Shown here piece after piece: positions 6,979 through 11,673 of a stretch of DNA of 11,673 bases (position 1 is the stretch's first letter; each line of letters opens with the position of its first letter). This DNA comes from Ectocarpus siliculosus. Taxonomy: Eukaryota; Sar; Phaeophyceae; Ectocarpales; Ectocarpaceae. The notes under the pieces are model-generated. The model searched no databases, had not been told where the DNA came from, and saw nothing but the letters and a program-made list of their open reading frames with translations. The position numbers and the translations under genes were made by a program. The stretch covers positions 1,405,836 through 1,417,508 of the forward strand of contig FN649726.1 in the NCBI GenBank assembly GCA_000310025.1, written 5' to 3'.

Positions 6979-7133
6979 TGTTTAGCGACATGCCCTTACA
7001 TGTAGCGACCACAAAAATCGCCGGGCACCGCTGCTGTAGCCCGACTCCAGAGTTGCCGCTATATCCGCAGTTGCGACCTGCCCTGAGTTGTGACCATATC
7101 CCCTCCCTGGCGTAGGCTAGGAGTCGCTAAACA
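6979..7133. repeat. 155-bp segment bounded by an 11-bp perfect inverted repeat
   Basis: TGTTTAGCGAC at 6979-6989 is the exact reverse complement of GTCGCTAAACA at 7123-7133. The segment therefore starts TG and ends CA. The inside holds further GCGACC-type words (GTAGCGACC at 7002, GTTGCGACC at 7070). No convincing target-site duplication flanks it. It could be a small MITE-like relic or simply a chance or regulatory palindrome. Confidence 0.45.
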
Positions 7134-7726
7134 CCGGGCCCACGGGACGTTTTGTAGACTTTTGCGCGCGTGATCCGTAGCCCCTGTGGCGTTTCTGCGC
7201 TCCTGGCAAGTGCGGCCAAAGAGGCTCGGCGCGTTTAGCTCTAGTTTAACACCCGCAGGATTTGTCGATGCCGGTTCCGGTCGGTGGCTCGTATAATAGT
7301 CGCCACCTCTGGGACTCGCGACACAGAGCAGCAAGTCACGACTGTTTTGAAAGAGACGGCCGCCGTACGCAGTCGAACGAAGTGTTTGCTGGTGCGGGGG
7401 GAAGACAACTGGCCACGAGTTGGGGCGCTTTGTGGTGTACTGGATCAGACATGAAACGTTGACTAAGCGGTGGCAGCGTACGTCGTCCTATTAGGGTGTT
7501 TGTTTGAGCCGGGGTACAACGGGTGCGAACAGCACGAAAACCGGGGTTTCTATCCTACTAGGCTTGCTGCACTGGAGCGCCCATATTGCCACCGCCATTA
7601 ACCCGCCCAAAATCGTACTTTTTCGCGGCGCCCGTGTTCGCGGCGACCGCATTCCGCCAACGCCCCCGGCTCACACAAGTGTTTACCCCCCCTTTGCCGC
7701 CATTGTAAATATCCAAAAATGTACAG

Positions 7727-8296
7727 CTGGTGCGTCCTCCCCGACCGTAGCGCCCGTGGCTAAGGCAGCCACGCCTTCCTCCTCGCTGCCGGCGAGGCGT
7801 CGGCTAGCCTTCGGCGCAGGCCTCATGCGAGTAAAGGCAGCAGCAGCAGCAGCAGCAGCACCCACGGTGGCTTCGGCGGCGACGGCGGCGGCGGCGACTA
7901 CCGATGCGGTCGTCGATAACGCCGGCGCCGGCGCTGATGTAGGCGGTGCTGCCGGTACGGGCGATGATGGCGGCGTGTCGGCGGGGGCAGCGGCGACAGC
8001 GGGAAGCCTCACGGCCGCCACAGGAGACGGCGGGGGTGCTAGTGCCGCGATCACGTCTGCGGCGCCCCCGGCAAGGAAGTCGCTCGCGTTCGGGCAGGGC
8101 ATGGGGACCGGCTTCAGGCAGGTTAAGGCCGTCCCGGGGGTTGCTGCTGCTGCTGCTGCTGCTGCAACGGCGGCGCGGAAGCCGACTCCGACGGCGGAGT
8201 GGGACGATGGCTGGGGGCTGCCCACCGCGGTCATCGAGGCGGAGGCGGCGGCGTTGCGAGAAGCGGCCGCGGCTGCTGCTGCTGCTTCGGCTGCTG

Positions 8297-8331
<35 letters not shown>

Positions 8332-11121
8332 GCTGCTGCAAAGGCCGAGGAATCAAAGAAGGACGGCGTCTCGGTCGCGAAGGATGCCAAGCGGAAGCGT
8401 GAGAAGACATCTGTCGGCGGCGACGAGGAGTCGCAGCGGCAGGGAGGGAAGAAGAAGGCCAAGGTAGTTGCAGCCAAGACCAGTGGCGCTGGGGGGATGG
8501 CAATCGAGGTCGACGGGGAGCGACGAGTGTCGCCTGGCGCCTCCGGGAGTGCCGGATTATTGTCGCTTTCGTCGTCAGGAAAGAAGAAGAAGTCGTTGGC
8601 GCAGAAGGGGAAGAAGCCTTCGAAGGAGGTCCTTGTCGCCGGAGAAAAGAAGAGCGGCAACAACGCAGGAGGCGTCGAGAAGCGGGCGGATTCGGAGCCC
8701 AAGCCGAAGCAGAAGCTGAACCTCAAGCCCAAGGCTGGCGAAGATGACAAATCGGACGGCGCGGTCAGCGTAGCCGCGAAGGGCGTCCCCACCAAGCGTA
8801 AGACGGCGGCGGCGGCGGCGACGGCATCGCCTAAGAAGAACAAGACGAAGAAGAAGACTACGGGTGTGCCACCGTCGGCGTCGACGTCCCACGAGACCCC
8901 CGACCTCAAGGGCAACGAGGAGGCCGGTTCGACCGCAGTTGAGAAGACCTCGAGAGGTGCTCCTACTGCCGCTCCCGCTGCCCCGCTCCAGGCCACGAAG
9001 AGCGCCGGCCGCGGTTCCCCCGGTCCGGTTTCGGACAAGACCGGCACCCCCGAGAAGAAGAGGTCATTGGCCGGGAATCAACGGGGCCGAAGCGGCGAGG
9101 GATCCTCTGCGAACCCGGAGGAAGCGCTTAAGCGGGGGGGCGACGGCGCCCCCTTGGAGGAGGAGGGAATTCCTGCTACGCTGAAGAAGAAGAAGAAGAA
9201 GGGCGCGGGCCCGAAGGGTAAGCCTAAGACCGGCCTAGTGGCGGCTGCAGCGGGTAAGGGGGAGCACGCGGGCTGGAAACCGCGCAGCAACACCAAGGAG
9301 AAGGAGCTCGGGTCGTCGACGGGCGGCAAGGTGGTGCCGCCGTCGCTGTCCCCCGGGCGGGTCGCGAAAGGAGAGGACGACCGGAACGGAACGGCGCCCG
9401 TCGAAAACAAGAAGAAGAAGAAGGAAGACTCTGCCTCAGTAGGGGCCCGTGAGGGACGAGGTAGGAAGACCGTCCCCGCCAAGAGGAAGAAGGTGCCGGT
9501 CTCGACGAAACCGTCGACCTCCGCCGAAGGAAAAGGAAGCTCGGGGCCGCCGCTTCCTCAAGACCCAGATCCCAACGATCTCTACCTGGGCGTTCTTCTC
9601 CCCGAGGCCGAGGAGTCGGGAGCGGGCAAGCAGAAGGAGGCGGGACCGGCGACGAAAGCGGCCGCCGCTGCAGCGGCCGTCAACGCGCGCCTGGCGCTAA
9701 GCGTCCGGATGAAAGGCAGCGCGGCCGCGGCGGCGGCGGGCCTGAAGCCTCGGTCGGTGCGCGTGGCGGCCAAGACTGCCGCCAAGGCGGGGCCGCAGAG
9801 GCCGCCGGCCGCCGCCGCCGGTGCAGGTGTCGTTGCGGCGAAGCCTGGAGCGCCTCCGGCGGGGTCTATCGCCGCGCATCTCAACGCTCTCGCGGCATCA
9901 GCGTGTGCTCCGACCGCCCCGTCCGCCATGGCTGCGGCTGCGGCTGCCATGATAGCGCGGAGGTTGGCGGCCCCGGACCCTTCCGCTAGCTCCCAGGGGA
10001 CAGCTGCTGCTGCTGCCGCCGCGCCGGTACCCGCGAACGGCCTTCCGCGTGGAGAAGACGGCGGTGACGGCGGCGGTGGCGGCGGCGGTGGTTCGGACCC
10101 GCGCAAGAGCATGGCGGCTTCGGGCAGGTTAGAGAAGCCGGAAGGATGCGACGACGGGGGCAAGGCGGTATCCGAGCGTAGGAGGATCAGGGGCGGGAGC
10201 GCGTCGACGGTGCGGACATCAGGCAGTGCCGATGACGACAGCAGTGATAACGACAAGGACCGAAGCCTCAGCCGAGGGCGGTGGAGGAAGAGGAGGAGGG
10301 AGGCCGACTCGCGAAGCCGAGAGCGCCAGTCGCGGCGCCGGCGGCGCCGCAGCCCTAGCAGGAGCAGGAGCAGGAGCAGGAGCAGCAGGTGCAGGGTGCG
10401 CCCGTCCAAGACGAGGGGCCGTGGGGATTCTCGAGACAGCCGTAGCGGGAGCAGGGGCAGGGGCAGGCGGGGCGGGGACAACAGGGAGAGGGTCAGGCGG
10501 GGCGAGGATAGCAGGGAGAGGGGCGGTAGTCGATGGGGCCGGAGACCCGCATCCCAGCGCAGCAGTCCCACGAGATCGACCACCAGGAGGAGGAGCCCGG
10601 CCAGGGCCAGGAGGTCGCCGTCGCCCGGCAGGCGCCGGAGCCGGGAGAGGAGCCTCGCGAGAAGTCGCAGCCGTAGCCGCAGCCGCAGCCGCAGCCGCAG
10701 CCGCAGCCGCAGCCGCAGCAGCGACAGCAGCGACAGCAGCAGCAGCAGCGAAAGCAGCAGCAACCGCCGCGGCCGATCGCGCAGCAGGGACAGGGCTGTT
10801 CGCTCGAAGAGCAAGGGCAGCAGCAGCGGAGGGCACAAGCAGCCGCCGCAACGCCGGCGGCGCGAGGAGAAGACGGAGCCGGGGAGCCGAGGCCGTGACG
10901 GCCACCGCGGCAACGACCCCCCCGGCGTGTCTCCTTCCCGCCGCCCCCGCGAAGAGAAGGACCGGGCTTCGGGCAAGACATGCGGCAAGGGTAGCGGTGA
11001 TGGCCGTGGCGGCGGCGGCGGCGCCGACGGGGCCGGTGGCAGTGACGGGGAAGAAGAGAGGAGCGGGCGGCGCCGGGGGCGCAGCCGGACTCGCAGCGTT
11101 AGCGTGGACAAGCGCCTTTAA
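7727..11121 (+). CDS. Large low-complexity protein with C-terminal RS domain (5' exon not found)
   Basis: One uninterrupted frame of about 1,130 codons ends at TAA 11119-11121 after the C-terminus SRTRSVSVDKRL. In order it has a segment with the motif ARRRLAFGAG, three alanine tracts separated by Ala/Gly/Thr-rich sequence and a second motif copy ARKSLAFGQG, then WDDGWGLPTAVIEAEAAALR, then a long Lys/Ser/Gly-rich basic region (8341-9560) with AAG runs and NLS-like AKRKREK and GGKKKAK. A short ordered-looking DPNDLYLGVLLPEAEES follows at about 9568-9618, then an Ala-rich region, a poly-Gly patch, and an RS domain from about 10240. I do not recognise an ortholog. The composition suggests a disordered nuclear protein of the SRRM or SR-related kind. 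The first ATG in frame is at 7825, but the duplicated motif shows that coding extends upstream of it, so the true start is probably in an upstream exon. Confidence 0.65.
7789..8130 (+). repeat. Internal duplication of a PAR(R/K)xLAFG motif in gene 2
   Basis: The copy at 7789-7839 reads PARRRLAFGAGLMRVKA. The copy at 8068-8130 reads PARKSLAFGQG, then MGTGFRQVKA. Both start with P-A-R, share LAFG plus G, and end in VKA before an alanine tract. The intervening sequence is Ala/Gly/Thr-rich. The shared order suggests an ancient duplication of a motif plus poly-Ala module. Confidence 0.65.
7837..7860 (+). repeat. (GCA)8 tract encoding poly-Ala
   Basis: Eight perfect GCA codons encode eight alanines directly after RVK. 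On the DNA level this is a CAG-type trinucleotide repeat. Confidence 0.9.
8143..8166 (+). repeat. (GCT)7-GCA tract encoding poly-Ala
   Basis: Seven GCT codons followed by one GCA encode eight alanines after PGV. This is a CTG-type repeat, the opposite orientation to the GCA tract at 7837. Confidence 0.9.
8263..8340 (+). repeat. Interrupted GCT/GCC repeat encoding poly-Ala with one Ser and one Thr
   Basis: Twenty-six codons, mainly GCT with some GCC, GCG and GCA, encode an alanine tract interrupted by one TCG Ser and one ACT Thr. This is the longest trinucleotide tract in the window. It probably continues the helix begun by VIEAEAAALREA. Confidence 0.85.
10357..10389 (+). repeat. (AGCAGG) hexanucleotide repeat encoding SR dipeptides
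   Basis: Four perfect AGCAGG units plus AGCAGCAGG encode Ser-Arg repeats using AGC and AGG codons. Confidence 0.9.
10663..10716 (+). repeat. (AGCCGC) hexanucleotide repeat encoding nine SR dipeptides
   Basis: Nine hexamers, the last seven perfect AGCCGC and the first two single-base variants (AGTCGC, AGCCGT), encode Ser-Arg using AGC and CGC codons. Serine-coding AGC and GAC codons follow immediately. Confidence 0.9.
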
Positions 11122-11673
11122 AAAATGGCGGGACGGTGGAGCGTGCCTGCGTCACCGAATACTTCCAAGAGATTCGACCAGGCCTTTAGATTACAGGCGG
11201 CGTGGAAGAAGTGGAGTGACTTGAGTTCGGGTTTGTGACTCCATTTTTCTGTTTGTAGGTGATGTTTTAGAGTGACTGGCATCCGAAAGGGGCGCGCAAA
11301 GCCAGCCTCTTCAAGGAAGGAGCCGCGATCGAACGAGATGGCTCGTGGTGCCATCGTGTTGCTATTAGAAGAAGAGGGGAGTGCACCACGCGTTCCCCAC
11401 GCCGCCGCGTAAGGCCTCTCTGTTGCTCTCTCAATGAGCTTGCGGCCAAGGAGAAACACTTGATGGTTTATTGTAATGCTACACGTATGATTATTTTGCT
11501 GTGGGACGGCCTCGGCGGCTGTGGCCGCTGCGTGTGTACTTCACGGCTGGAGAACGTGCGAGCTCTTCCTCTGCAAATGGTGTTTGTAAAAGGTGAAAGT
11601 TTGAAGATACAAGCGCGTGTGTCATGGTTTTGTTTGCGCTGAGTTTCACACACTTGGTTTGCGTGAACAAAAG
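11122..11673. other. Downstream region of gene 2, probably 3'UTR and flank
   Basis: No gene is supported here. The sequence loses the exon-type codon bias directly after the stop. A TTATTGTAATG word at about 11469 includes TGTAA, a polyadenylation signal in volvocine green algae, but its meaning here is unknown. A minus-strand open frame of about 113 codons overlaps the region without recognisable protein character. Confidence 0.4.

Larger units (their letters stand above)
6823..7726. other. 3'UTR of gene 1 and intergenic / gene 2 upstream region
   Basis: No exon is firmly supported. The segment begins with T-rich sequence after the stop, then a (CAA)7 microsatellite and an inverted-repeat-bounded segment at 6979-7133. 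The second gene's long exon probably starts after the acceptor TATCCAAAAATGTACAG at 7726. An earlier acceptor, CTATCCTACTAG at 7561, in the same open frame is an alternative. A possible first exon is the ATG at 7268 with a weak donor at 7284 (MPVPV), whose phase fits. No canonical AATAAA is present near the end of gene 1, and no promoter motif can be asserted. Confidence 0.4.
10240..11110 (+). other. RS domain of gene 2
   Basis: SR, RS, RD and SP dipeptides dominate up to the C-terminus. Two perfect hexanucleotide expansions make the densest parts: AGCAGG units at 10357-10389 and AGCCGC units at 10663-10716. A Ser/Asp/Glu patch (SSDSSDSSSSSESSSN) follows the second. This is typical of SR-related splicing cofactors and is expected to be phosphorylated. 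Confidence 0.75.

Noticed and set aside
7683-9047. Minus-strand open frame of 454 codons opposite gene 2
   Set aside because: It mirrors the Ala/Lys/Ser codons of the plus strand, which rarely give stops in antisense. Its translation is only complementary low-complexity sequence.
9582-11111. Minus-strand open frame of 509 codons opposite the RS domain of gene 2
   Set aside because: Leu/Arg-rich antisense of AGC, CGC and AGG codons. No start context, domain or independent codon bias.
11118-11459. Minus-strand open frame of 113 codons after gene 2
   Set aside because: No recognisable domain, codon bias or splice signals. Consistent with chance in 3' flanking DNA.

Overview
The window looks like nuclear DNA of an intron-rich, GC-rich eukaryote. 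Exons are GC-rich with G/C-ending codons. They are separated by T-richer GT...AG introns of about 470-810 bp, with long poly-G/poly-C tracts and many trinucleotide and hexanucleotide expansions. This combination fits a brown alga (Ectocarpus-like stramenopile) best. A green alga cannot be excluded. No prokaryotic operon structure, tRNA, rRNA, CRISPR or transposase gene was found.

Layout. Bases 1-221 are homopolymer-distorted, probably low-quality sequence, and end in a splice acceptor. From 222 to 6822 I assemble one plus-strand gene, open at its 5' end, from six exons: 222-500, 1313-1521, 1996-4391, 5120-5308, 5958-6101 and 6658-6822. Every junction is GT/AG and all reading phases agree, provided one base is removed from an 11-G run at 2198-2208. 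The product is about 1,126 residues as far as it is visible. It has an unrecognised N-terminal region, a textbook AT-hook, a long Arg/Ser (RS) domain, and a folded C-terminal part with weak RRM-like and KH-like features. A two-gene reading (stop at 1525, new start at 1964) remains possible.

Bases 6823-7726 are 3'UTR plus intergenic DNA. They hold a (CAA)7 microsatellite and a 155-bp segment bounded by an 11-bp perfect inverted repeat. A second plus-strand gene has one very long exon from about 7727 to the stop at 11119-11121 (about 1,130 codons). Its 5' exon is not securely identified. It encodes a low-complexity nuclear-type protein: alanine tracts, a duplicated R/K-x-L-A-F-G motif, a lysine-rich middle, then a C-terminal RS domain. 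Bases 11122-11673 are downstream sequence without a supported gene.

Both genes encode RS-domain proteins of the sort found in nuclear speckles and the splicing machinery, so they may act in the same process. That is inference from composition, since neither is recognised as a known ortholog. The most unusual features are in the introns of the first gene. One intron has a six-copy 37-bp tandem array directly against its 3' splice site. Another has tandem near-copies of its own 5' splice site. The first of these introns also holds a candidate poison exon. Together these suggest regulated or noisy splicing of a gene that itself encodes an RS-domain protein.
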